DNA of 64,000 nucleotides from Sympetrum striolatum (taxonomy: Eukaryota > Arthropoda > Insecta > Odonata > Libellulidae), in the NCBI GenBank assembly GCA_947579665.1, contig OX388343.1, forward strand, positions 101,127,657 through 101,191,656, read 5' to 3'. The translations under genes were made by a program, and so were the position numbers. Of the stretch, positions 21,179 to 31,560 are shown piece after piece. The notes beneath the pieces are model-generated. The model was not told where the DNA came from, did not search any database, and saw only the letters and a program-made list of their open reading frames with translations. The first letter of the stretch is position 1. Each line of letters opens with the position of its first letter.

Positions 21179-22495
21179 AATTAAAATACTCTCTTATTCT
21201 TACTATCTTCAGCAGCTTGTCATCTGTTTTCTTATCAACCTAACTTACTTAGTCTATTCTATGCAACATCCACTTCTTGTAAGCCTATAAAGACATGATC
21301 CCATCCCATTTTCTCAAAGTGCACATTTCACACCCACATTGTAAAACACACTAGACTAATGTCCTTATTCCTTTATCATGACCTGTAGTCGTCATTTCCA
21401 TTTGCTTCATGAAGTCTTCCTTGGCCGAGGCTATCTTTATTTGAGCAACATCCTTATAAATTCCATTCAAAGTAAGAGAATACATCCACCTGCTATAATT
21501 TTTTTCCACCCAACCAAATCATTGCCTTATTTATAATTATTTTTAATAATTATTTACTATACTTACACTTAAGCTTTGCTTACATTAATCTTCATTCCAA
21601 ACTACCTTGCTTTGTTGTAAATTGCATTTACTACAATTTGTAAAACCTTATGTATAATGTTTGTTATAATTATTTTAAATGCTAACTGTTCTAAGCATTG
21701 TTCACAGCTAAGAAAAGTACTTTCAATGAGATAGCTGTGAAGGTTGTATGTATTTTGAAACCTTTTTCTTTGATGAAAAGGAAAGAATTAGGCTACTAAG
21801 TTCTTTATTGTGAAATCTCCTGTCCTTTCCATTAAATTCATCCATAATATGCAATATTTTATGTAAGCTGCTTTTTGTTGATAGTAAAGTACTGATTAAT
21901 TGAAGAATAATTGATAATTGATCTTATCAATATTAACTATAGAAGAAATTTAGCAATAATATTGAATATCAATAGTTCAGATAAGCATTTTCTTTCTAAC
22001 TTTAATGCAACTATGAAATATAAAACTAATATTATAAATTCTTGTGTAATTTTTGCTTTTATTTTTACTACAGGAAGTGGGTCCACAATTCTGGGAGTTT
22101 TTTTTATGAAAAGAGCTTATGGATAGCCAACTGGGTTACCCCGTACATATGACGAATTTGTCCTAAGATTGAATTTTAACTGTAGAGTGTCATAGAATTT
22201 TTTAAAGCACTACTTAATTATTTTTTTTATTATTTTACTGAAGACAAAGTTTTTGGTCCTAAATTTAAAATCATACCTATAGTTTGGTTATGTTTTTATA
22301 AAGCTCCAAAATTTAACAATATAATAATTATAATGTAGAATACTGCAATACTTATGAATATGGTACCCATAATTTATCCCGCATGAAAACAGCAATTTTT
22401 AGAGACTCTTCACCCAGAATTTGTCCTTTAAACTTCCCATGCAGAACTTGAGCTCTATTAGTTGATAGGTTCAGCGCTAGGTGGTGCTACATGGT
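21179..22495. other. No gene seen
   Basis: AT-rich sequence with scattered short frames. Nothing I recognise. Confidence 0.4.
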
Positions 22496-22566
22496 CGATT
22501 GCCCCAAGGCCCTCTACATAGAAGGTTCAGACAACTTGCGGAGGGCGGCCATATTGGGGCCTACTG
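22496..22566 (+). repeat. Left inverted copy of a promoter-like segment flanking the THAP transposon
   Basis: AAGGCCCTCTACATAGAAGG followed by TTCAGACAAC (22506-22536), and then GGCGGCCATATTGGGGCCTA (22544-22563), match in inverted order the segment at 25058-25172. The left copy is shorter between the two matching blocks. Position and orientation suggest terminal or subterminal repeats of the P-type element between them, but the exact ends and an 8-bp target duplication are not visible to me. Confidence 0.5.
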
Positions 22567-22996
22567 TTGATGATCTGTTTTCTGCTTCAGTAACAACATT
22601 TTTTTTTAGTAGTTATAAAATTGCTAAATTTCTTGATAAACATGCGAACGATTGCAAAAATTATTGTCTTCATTTTACATTAAACAAAAAAGGCATAGTT
22701 CTATTGCTGGAATGAAAATAAATTACTCAACAGATTATTTGATTAATTTTTTAACACTTAATTCCACTCGCGTTATTTTTCCTTTAAAGTTATCAGACCC
22801 CTCTCAAAATAGATAGAATTTAAGATTCTAAACATTATCAATAAACTGATGGTTTAGTAGAAAAGAAAGCCACTATATGATAAGATACATACCCAGTATG
22901 ATGACTGAGAAGTCATGTTATTGTTCTCTAAGTTAGATGGATATACTGGAATGAAATAATGAAGTAACACAAGAGATATCACAAATAATGTCAGTT

Positions 22997-23655
22997 TTAT
23001 TTTACAATTTTTCTCATGTATACACTGCAACTTGCATATCCAGAAGACACACTGGTGTTTTTTCCATTCTGCGATAGAGTCTTGGCATAAAACTCTATGC
23101 ACAACAAAAAGAATTTTTTAAAAAATAACTGTTCCACATTATGGCACCTAATCATTAAATTATCGTTGCACATTTTCCCACAAAGCAATTCTAAAATGTC
23201 ACTTTTTATATCTGCTAGAGAAGTTTTGTAGGACTTAAATAAAGTCTCAGCCTCCAAGGCAAGTTCCCAACAATACTTAGTACATTCCCAAGGAAAAACG
23301 GACTTGAAAAAAGTCTGACAGGCCCGGGAATCGAACCCGGGATCTTCCTCTAGAGATCCCGGGTTCGATTCCCGGCCCTGTCAGACTTTTTTCAAGTCTG
23401 TTTTTCCTTGGGAATTTTCCTGGGTGCACGCCCTTATGTACAAAGTCACCTCAACCCTTTCCTTATTAATACTTAGTACACTTTGTTAACTCTCTTTGTT
23501 CCTTTAAATGCAGCAATTCTTTATCTGCCTCACCTGTATCACTTCCATCTCCTCTTAACAAATTTTCACAATCACCACACCTCAGTCTCTTCAACACTTG
23601 TCTAACAACATAGCCACAAAAATAATACAAAGAATTTGGAGAGCTTTTCTTACTG
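22997..23655 (-). pseudogene. P-type THAP transposase, C-terminal remnant
   Basis: The minus-strand frame YFCGYVVRQVLKRLRCGDC resumes one base out of phase directly after the deletion point of the upstream THAP gene. It is the conserved C-terminal GYV block of P-element and THAP9-like transposases, where two Cys follow. It runs to KCTKY, is interrupted by a 183-bp SINE (23285-23467), then continues in the same frame as CWELALEAETLFKSYKTSL, ending near 22997. Removing the SINE restores continuity, so the SINE came later than the transposase. The DDE catalytic domain and the GTP-binding insert that normally precede this part are absent. Confidence 0.75.
23285..23467. mobile_element. Fold-back tRNA-derived SINE with 13-bp target duplication
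   Basis: AATACTTAGTACA occurs on both sides (23272-23284 and 23468-23480), the usual length for LINE-mobilised insertions. The insert is an inverted repeat with arms of about 60 bases and a loop of about 10. Each arm contains GATCCCGGGTTCGATTCCCG, a tRNA T-arm/B box, followed by GGCCCTGTCAGAC and a TTTTTTCAAGTCTG stretch. A unique tail of about 50 bases (CCTGGGTGCACGCCC to TTCCTTATT) follows the right arm. I see no D-arm or A box. It looks like two 3' halves of a tRNA-like unit arranged head to head. Confidence 0.8.
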
Positions 23656-24641
23656 TTAGATTTGACCATCTTTGTCCTTTATTAGATTTCTTCCCCAAAG
23701 ACTTCAGCTGATCTTGGTTAAGGAAGGTTTTCATTGCCTCTGTGGTCACTTCCAAAGATTCTTCTAATTTCTGTATCCTCTTATACAATGCAGAGACCTG
23801 AGATCTAAGCTTCCTAATAGTTTCAACTTTGTCCTCTTCACTCCTACTTGTATCCATACAATCTTCTGCAACCTCCTCATTCTCAGCATCACAATCCATT
23901 AGATTGTTTGAGTCAATTTCCTCAGTGTTGAAGACAGTTTGTTTACCTGAAATATATAAATCTAAAATAAGTACTTTTGGTATAGCAAGCAGTCTCATCT
24001 ATATTGTAGAGATATAAACCATACATATAGTTTTGTCATTTATGGATCACTTTTAGAAAAAGTTCTTGAGTAATAAAAGCCGAACTAAGTGTCAATCTTG
24101 TACAATCAAGAACAATGTTCTTCAAGAGTGAAATAACGAGCGATTCAAATATAAAATTCTAAAAACTGTCTTTGTGAAACACCAACCTGTATTCACTGCA
24201 GCGATCTCTCGTCTAGCTGGTAGTTTTCTAGGCGATTTTACTGCACGATGCAGAAAAACTTCCGGAATAGCAAACGGTTTAAGTAATCTCCGACCATCCA
24301 TTCTATTGCTCTCAAATTGCGTCGAGTCAAAATGCACCTAAAAAAACGTACATTAATTCTGAATTACACACATTTTAATACTTTTTCCAACGGAAAAGAA
24401 TAAAATTCAATTATTTGTTCAAGGAAATGGTAAATTTCTAGTTACACACTAGAAATTTACCAAGGAAATAAATAATCAGTTTACATACCTCACACAGTTT
24501 GCTGTGAGCAGTGGGCATCCATGCATCACGACGTAATTTTGCTAACCAAATCTTCTTCCTGTTGGAATCTGCTGGAAAGCGAAACATTCTAAATCCTTCT
24601 TCTGCTCGATTCTTGCATCCTACTGCACAGCAGCACGGCAT
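23591..24641 (-). CDS. KP-like truncated P-type transposase: THAP domain plus coiled coil, 219 codons
   Basis: Three exons splice cleanly. Exon 1 (24489-24641) ends GAG before GTATGT. Exon 2 (24187-24337) follows a TTTTTTTAG acceptor and ends ACAG before GTTGGT. Exon 3 (23591-23946) follows TATATTTCAG. Phases fit and the total is 660 nt including the stop. Residues 1-79 form a C2CH THAP domain: C4, C9, C50 and H53 as zinc ligands, the conserved W32, and FAIPEVF in place of the usual AVPxxF. THAP domains bind DNA, and in P elements they bind the transposon ends. Acidic residues about 110-140 precede a heptad-rich coiled coil at about 140-175. The P-family block FLNQDQLKSL and RWSNLTVRKALQI follows (176-206). 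A deletion then removes the catalytic core and shifts the frame, adding 13 unrelated residues. Drosophila KP, a deletion derivative of the P element of 207 residues, has the same design and acts as a repressor. Repressor activity here is inference. Confidence 0.75.
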
Positions 24642-24654
24642 TATGCCTATTTGC

Positions 24655-25020
24655 CAATAAACTTACGCACAACGCAGCGTGGGAACACACAGAAAGAAGT
24701 TCTAAAAAGAACTGATAATGATTATGAATGATTGTTCTGAAAAGAAAACTTAATTGAAAAATTAAACCGTGAATAAATGTTCTGAAAACAATTGATTATT
24801 AAATTGAATAAATGAAGAGGTAAGTTAATAAAACCAATAAACTAATGCACAACGCAGCGTTGGAACACACAGAAAGAAGTTCTAAAAAGAACTGATAATA
24901 ATGATGATGAATGATTGTTCTGAAAAGAAAACTTAATAGAGAAATTAAACCGTGAATTAATGTAATGTATGTTCTGAAAAGAATTGATTATTAAATTGAA
25001 TAAATGAAGAGGTAAGTTAG
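24655..25020. repeat. Two tandem ~180-bp repeats directly upstream of the THAP gene
   Basis: CAATAAACTTACGCACAACG at 24655 and its near copy at 24835 start two head-to-tail repeats (180 and about 186 bp) that stay highly similar to AATGAAGAGGTAAGTTA. They occupy the promoter side of the THAP reading frame, starting 14 bases from its ATG. They may be regulatory or binding repeats of the transposon. Confidence 0.8.
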
Positions 25021-25057
25021 GCAAACGCTCAGTAAACAAGTACTCTCTAACACCATA

Positions 25058-25190
25058 CTAGGCCCCAAGATGGCGGAAAGTGATCACGTGACTACTTTCG
25101 ACCAATACCGTTGCAGGTTTGTCGGCAAGAGTGATTATAAAGAGTGTCCGAACCTTCCATATAGAGGGCCTTGGATTGCCCTTGCCGCGA
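25058..25190 (-). repeat. Right inverted copy of the promoter-like segment
   Basis: ACTAGGCCCCAAGATGGCGG at 25058 and GTGTCCGAACCTTCCATATA at 25144 match the left copy in inverted order. This copy also holds TCACGTGAC (E-box type) at about 25083 and ACCAATACCG (CCAAT type) at about 25103. Together with AAGATGGCGG these look like TATA-less promoter elements, which would drive the THAP gene leftward. Inferred, not shown. Confidence 0.5.
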
Positions 25191-25827
25191 TAGAGCTTGG
25201 AACGTTCCGTCTGCTTTGGAGTAAAGCCGGCGCCAGACGATGCTACGAACACCTTCCAACGTTGGAAGCTTGATAGTTTGTAGCATTGTGTAGCAGAGTA
25301 TCGAGCATCGAGCTTACAATGTCAAGCGTCAAACGTTCGCGTTGGAAGATGTTCCGACTGTTGTCGGTCTTTGTGACCCGAGTCAAAGGAAGTCTCGAGC
25401 ATTCGAGGGAATCGGTTGGGAGCAGGGCCATGACAAGCGTTCATTTGTCATAGTTCTGTCCTCCGCAGCCTTTTCCCGCACCGAGGGAAGGGCGCCACTG
25501 GAGCCAATAGTAGCAATGAAGAGGTGTTTAGGCCTCTCGAAAAAAAGCCAATTTTGAATTTCCACTGTGCATGATGTTCGTCTACGGTCTTAGAATGTAG
25601 TTAAGTGATTTCAAATAGCAGCGTACATTTGTGAGACTTGTGAGTGCGTTGAAAATAATCCCGTCGACGAATAATTTTTCTACCCAAAAGATTATATGTA
25701 TTATTCAGCAAAATGAAATGAAAAGTAAAACCAACATATAGTTATTCTTGACTGTGGAATTGAAATTGATAAAGTATTTACTAAAAACAGTAATTTAGTG
25801 ACCGAAAAAGAGATGCGAAAAAAACTG
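25191..25827. other. Moderately GC-rich stretch, then AT-rich, no gene recognised
   Basis: To about 25560 the base composition is higher in GC and several short frames overlap on both strands, but none has a recognisable domain. CTTCCAACGTTGGAAG at about 25251 is a 16-bp perfect palindrome. This could be a host 5' region. Confidence 0.4.
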
Positions 25828-25830
25828 ATT

Positions 25831-25900
25831 TATCCTGGTATCGAACCAGCATACTTCCTCCTAGGAGTTAAGTGTATTATCCATTACACCACAGTACCTG
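25831..25900 (-). tRNA. tRNA-like pseudogene
   Basis: Read on the minus strand, an A-box-like TGGTGTAATGGATAATAC is followed by a region with CTCCTAGGAG and a perfect T-arm, GCTGG TTCGATA CCAGG. The acceptor ends do not pair and the anticodon stem is poor, so this is a decayed tRNA or the head of a SINE rather than a working tRNA. The CTCCTAG stretch would resemble an anticodon loop with CCT (Arg), but I would not assign it. Confidence 0.4.
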
Positions 25901-26129
25901 TATCAGGCTAAGGAGATGTTTTGTAATTAATTGAAACTATAAATTGACGCTGATTTTTAAATTCATTTTACAAAGAAACTATAGGAAGTGTTTCTTTAAA
26001 CGGTTTAAACTGTAATAGAGTAGATACAATATGCCAAATACAATATATATTACGTAAAAGTATATTCGTCTGGTACAATATACAGGCCATCTGTTAAACT
26101 TCGGCAAAAAGAATCCGTCCCACCCCCCC

Positions 26130-26606
26130 AGCTAAAAGTATGTCCTGGGTTCGACACCAGGTGTCTCTGCAATCAGAAGTTGATCAAATTTTTAGGAATT
26201 ATTTTGAAACCTTTCCCAATAATATAGAAACTTATATTCGGCAAATAGATAGAGATCATAAATACAATTCAGAAACATATTTTAGATTTCCAAGATCGTC
26301 CTTAGTTCGAATCCAGAGAGCACTTTACATTTGTGAAAATTAGAGCGTCTTTTGAGGCAGTTGTAGCCAATATTTCTGCTTCAATTTTCACAAATAGTTA
26401 GAGATTGTGATCTTCTATTGTGTTTCATAGTAGGTTTACCAGTAAAACCCAGGTTCGATGCCAGACGATGGAATTTCAGAGAATTTTAAGAAAAAATTAA
26501 GTCCTTTTTTTTTCTTTTGAGGACCGTCCCGATGCGATGCCGATATGAATTCATGAAAATAGTTTTGTCGATCTGCTTGCAGTATGCAAGCTACATTTTA
26601 CTCGTA
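26130..26606 (+). repeat. B-box repeat unit 14, 3' half only, forward, outside the main array
   Basis: The last three type I monomers (cores near 26149, 26306 and 26452) and the ACTCGTA border are present. The unit begins abruptly after a C-rich run at 26121-26129. Confidence 0.85.
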
Positions 26607-26629
26607 TTCATATATATACACATTCATAG

Positions 26630-27706
26630 GGGATCAAAATTCTAGCCATGTTCCAGAAGTGCCACTGACTTGAAATTTTTACGACATATTGGCCATAACG
26701 TGTAACCTCCAGGAAAAAGCCGTCATTGAACCTCGGTGTCATGGGTTCGATTCCAGAATGCCCCAAAGTCCAGATTTTCTCCATAAGGATACATGGTGAA
26801 GATTTTCGAAAATATTTTTGAAGCACTTCCCGGAAAGGTAGAGAGTTGAAATTCGAGGGATCGCTAGATGCTGTGGATATCTAACGAAAATCAAACAGAC
26901 ATTATCGAATATTGTCCATGGTTCGATGCTAGGTTGGGGCAAAAATCGGCCGCTTAAAATGTATTGCGGCGATTTATAAGATTTTTTTTTATCCTTTACC
27001 GATAACATGGATACTTGAAACTCGGCATGTAAATAGATATCATGAATATATTTCATAATCAAATTTTAGATGTTCGCAGATGGTCCTTGGTTCGATCCCA
27101 GAGGGCCATTTGCACTTCTCAATGCATTTCTTACGGAGATAACGGAAACAACATTTAGATACTTCCCGACATGCTATCGACTTCAAACTTTGCATGACAC
27201 AAGAGCAAATTTATACAAATCAAACTGTGCATTCACAGCTTACAATATGTCCTCGGTTCGACACCATGTCTCTCTGCAATCAGAAGTTGATCCGATTTTT
27301 AGGAATTATTTTGAAAGCTTTCCCAATAATATAGAAACTTGAAATTCGGCATATAGATATAGATAATATATAACTTTCAGAAACATCTTTTATATTTCCA
27401 AGATCGTCCTTGGTTCTAATCTAGAGAGCCATTTAAATTCGTGAAAATTAGAACGTCTTTTGAGGCAGTTGTAGCCAATATTTCTGCTTGAATTTTCACA
27501 CATAGTTAGAGATGGCGATGTTCTATTTTTTTTCATAGTAGTTTCACCAGTAAGACCCAGGTTCGATTCCAGATGATGAAATTGCAGCGAATTTTAAGAA
27601 TATTTTCAATCCTTTTTTTTTCTTTTGAGGACCGTCCCGATATGATGCCGATACGAAATTAGTATTGCCGATCTGCTTGCAGTATGCAAGCTACATTTCA
27701 CTCGTA
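26630..27706 (+). repeat. B-box repeat unit 15, type I, forward
   Basis: Nearly full-length unit with six cores, some decayed (GGTTCTA near 27413). It directly follows unit 14, and spacer remnants (ATATCCGGAGAAACGTC and a short TA tract) follow to about 27752. The pair lies 12 kb from the main array. Confidence 0.85.
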
Positions 27707-27752
27707 TATATATATAGGTATATCCGGAGAAACGTCTATATATAATAGATAT

Positions 27753-29362
27753 GGTTCTGATGATTGTAGCGGATCATTCAAATTTTAATATCAATAACCT
27801 CATAAAAGCCAATAAATATCAACTTACAATGGGAAATATAACGTATTTATAATGCAACAATCAACGAACAAAAACGATGATGATTCACGTTTCGACAGAT
27901 CTGTTGAATTCAACTCGAGGTTAAGGAATTATGGAGATGGAACAAGTTGTAAATGCACCGTCTTGTCGTAGAAAAACCAAGGGACTGTTCTTAAACTCAT
28001 CAAGAATTGATAATCTATCGAAGTAATCAGACAAAGATCATCGATGCAGACCATAAATCATCAGATGGGTGAATTTAAAACCGTGCCATATGCATGCAGC
28101 TAGCTATAACAGTTGAAGAACGAATTGTGGTGGCGTGTTTCCTTGGCGGTTAATGTCGTTAGTGTTGTTAGCCCAGCTTTGCTTCACTTATTTTAGTGTA
28201 TACCCGTAATTTCCTCAGTGGAAGTGAGAATCTTCATATCAATAAGGATTAAGATATAGATGTCAATGTTTGACAATCGAATATGTGTAAAAATCGTGTG
28301 GTTTAACAATTTTAGTGCTGTTTGGCGGTTTGTGTGAATAGTGAGAATGTTTGGCGGTTCCATATGTGTATTCGTGTTTAACTATAAAATAGCATGTATA
28401 TAATTTTAAAATTTTCTGAATTTAGTTGTTTTCGTGACGTTTGACAGCTCGCGTGATTTGTGACAATTCTTGTTGAATATGTTTTTGTGTTAGCAAACAA
28501 AAAAAATACCATAGCATAATTTCCTGTTTTTACTTTGTTTTCCTGCTGAATAGAGTGATGGAATGTGATGTGTGTGAAATGTTTGATCGAGTATAATTAA
28601 TAATATAGTCATTCAGCTGATAATTGATTTAGAATGTTTCCTTTTATTGATATTCATCGTGTTTTCAAATACCTTGGATATGTCACGAAAGGTCACTGAG
28701 GCATCTCCAAGACATCTTTCTAGACATTCGAGATATCTCTGAGATGTGTTTCTGCTATGTGGGTAGCTGTTTAATTAAAAGTAAGGGATTATGAAATCGT
28801 TTGTTTGTTTGTCCGTAGGGAAATTTGATGTGTGATCGGAAAGTATTATTGTTAAGAATGCATCATTGAGCTGAAAAGAGAATTCATAGCTACCTAGTTT
28901 AATTAATGGAAAGGGCTTATGAAGACTTGTTAAATTTCCGATGTTACCTGGTATTTTGCAAATTAATCAACGAAAACTGGAGGTATATTATACATATGTT
29001 AAAGAGATTTCAAATTATACTTCGTTAACATACAATTGTAACACTTACAAAGTGAAGCCATTGATTTCTTTTATTTACTAATGAGAACGTTATTTTATTC
29101 AAACCCATGTATAATATCCCGTGTTTTCGTGGATTATTTTGTGAAAAACTCAGTATTATCTGGAATATAACGAGCGTTCGAAAGATTTACAGGAAAATGT
29201 GTAATGCATATTTTCGAGCAATTTTAACCAAAATGTTGACAGCACATTGGTAGCGCAATTTTACCCGGCAAAAATTGGGTACCCAAAATATGATATACGC
29301 ATATTAAAAATTCTTCACTGAAATGCTTCAAGCATGTTGTGATCACAAATTGTGCTACTAGG
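27753..29362. other. No gene seen
   Basis: AT-rich unique-looking sequence up to the start of the segmental duplication. The + strand around 28120-28460 has several GT-rich stretches, but I cannot support an exon. Confidence 0.4.
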
Positions 29363-29529
29363 GGAGCCTTTCTTGGCTCATCTGTTAGTTCCTGGTTTTA
29401 AATTGTTGTTTGGTATACTTATGTTAATATTATATGCTCTGATTTTAACAACATGTATATACAAAATATTAAGCAAGGCATAGAAAGTGTGAAATCATTC
29501 AATATAATTTTTTCCCCACTTATAAGAAG

Positions 29530-31560
29530 TCACTTAAAAATGGTCCTTAAGTCTCAATTTATAGACAAACTCTCTCTTTGGAGCTACAGCCCTATGTGAG
29601 CCTCCACCCAGATCAGCCTCCACTTCTCTTTCTTCTCCCTTTCATCTTCTTCATGTCCTCTATGAATTAGCCATCTCAATCTGGACCTTCCTCTCCATCT
29701 AGTGGCATACAGTCTCCCTTCTATCACCATTGATGTTTCATGCATCTTTTCTACATGGTCAAACCATTATATTCTCTAAGATTTTATGAACCTTACTACA
29801 TCTTCCCCGATTCATAATAGAGTATTTGCACAATTTTTAGTAACCATGGAAAATAAATATTTGGCGCATGAAAAACCTAAATTACAAATTTTTCCCCTAT
29901 AAATTCTGTACTTATTCAACCATAACAGATAAAAGATCCTATTTCGAAGCTTGCGCACAAACGAATGGCCGCCATCTTCTACAGGGTGTGACGTAAACAA
30001 ACCTATTCTGCCGTAGCAGCTAGGTACTGCAAGCCGCTGCGAGCCTTGTTTACATTCGTTGTTTATTGTATTCACTGCATTTAGCGCCTTCTGTTACTGG
30101 TCAGAAAAAGCAAATGTTGTGTAACATATAAGAACATTAAAAATTGAATGGAATTTGTGTGAAAACAAAATAAGGAACTGAGGAAAATATGGAACAATTA
30201 TCTAAACTAATAGTAGGCATGTCCGTCAACATGTATGGTCTCAAGTCTTGCTTCCAAGGCTTCATTGAAGGTATTTTCCGCAAAGGTGCATAATGTTGGA
30301 CGTACTCCTTGACGAAAGTTACTTTTTATACTTACTTGTAAATGAATAGTCTTGAAAATGAGGAAATACATCCAACGAAATAACTTATTAGAAAGATTTA
30401 GAGCAGAGTGATATAAAAAAGCCACTGCCAAACTATTTTGAACAATTCTTCCCTGAAGAATAAGTTGGAAAAGAAATACTTTAGAAACGCGGTATTGCTG
30501 GGAGATTTGGACTATAAGCAGGAAAATTATCTGATGACACGAACTAGGAAGCCCTCTGATCAATATCAGCAACTCTAAAATGAAAGTCGTATAATTCTCA
30601 ATAACAGGTCCACATGTTCTCTGCAATAGTATACTTTCAAATCTTACCAGGGCCATACTTTTGTGCTATTTTATGTGTCCATTTTTATGTTCCATAGGTT
30701 AGGTACCTGTCTGGTGATTTATTTATATATATTTTTATTTAAGTGTTTCTGTTTATTAACTTCCCATTGAGCATCTTCTTATTTGCATTGTAAGTTTAAT
30801 TCCTTGCTTGTACTCTTTCATGTATTCATATTATGCATTTTTGGAAGTTATATATTCTAGATATTAAAACTCTTCCACACCTTCATATTTAGTGTTCTTT
30901 CTCCAACTCCTGGGTGACTCTAGGTTTGAGAGAAGAGTTCATAAGCATATATTTAGTTTTACTGGTATTAACTGTCAATCCCATTTTGCTCTTTCTCTTT
31001 ATTTGTTAAGTAATGTTCCCCTTTGATCTATTTTTTTCTTCAGATTTGTGTAATCCTAGAATAAACAGTGTGGCCAATAGCCCATCTCCTTGTTTTAACC
31101 CAGTGCTGAATTCAAATTCATTTTATATTTGATTATGTATTTTTACTTTAGCCATGCTCTTCTTCAATGTTATTTGAATCAAAATAGTTATTTTGGATGG
31201 AATGTCCATATCCTCCATTGCTTCTCAGACTGATCCTGTTTATGCTATCAAATGCTTGTCTAAAATCTACAATAGCATATGCAGTTAAACATTATGATCA
31301 TAGAATTTATCTAAAATTTGTCTGATTGCATATAGTTGCTATATTATACTACTATTGGATCTACTCCCACACTGATATTCTCCAATTATCCTTTCAGTCT
31401 TTCTTTTATGATTCTAAAGAGTATGCTATATATAACAGTATCATCCATTTGTATTTGTCGAGAACCAGTTTATTTCCCTTTCTATATATTGGGCTTAGGA
31501 TTCCCATGCTCTATCCTTCTAGGTAGCATTTTACTGTTTCCTATATTATACAACTAAGTT
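29530..31560 (-). pseudogene. RTE-like LINE, reverse transcriptase and C-terminal part, copy 1
   Basis: Minus-strand translation in shifting frames gives LSPIYRKGNKLVLDKYK, then AYAIVDFRQAFDSINRISLR, which corresponds to the reverse transcriptase motif around an aspartate in VDF.qAfDS, then KMGLTVNTSKTKYMLMNSSL downstream of the catalytic region, then LRWLIHRGHEEDE and EEKWRLIWVEAHIGL near the C terminus. These match the RTE group, whose insect copies are often annotated as craniofacial-development-2-like. Many stops and a ~776-bp insertion (29819-30594) inactivate it. The reading frame is interrupted upstream by a second LINE and resumes at about 34705. Confidence 0.65.
29819..30594. mobile_element. 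~776-bp insert in the RTE-like LINE, copy 1
   Basis: Copy 3 lacks this segment and has 40 bases of RTE sequence (52161-52200) in its place. The insert carries a promoter-like stretch: GATGGCGGCCATTCGTTTG read on the minus strand near 29970. It also covers most of a 149-codon open frame at 30207-30656 that I do not recognise. No terminal repeats or target duplication are evident, so the mechanism is unclear. It may be a filler insertion accompanied by a 40-base target deletion. Confidence 0.6.

Noticed and set aside
25342..25565. Overlapping frames on both strands in the moderately GC-rich stretch
   Set aside because: Low stop density from base composition; no domain recognised.
30207..30656. 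149-codon frame conserved between copies 1 and 2
   Set aside because: Its conservation is explained by the recent duplication. It spans the junction of two unrelated elements and shows no family motif.
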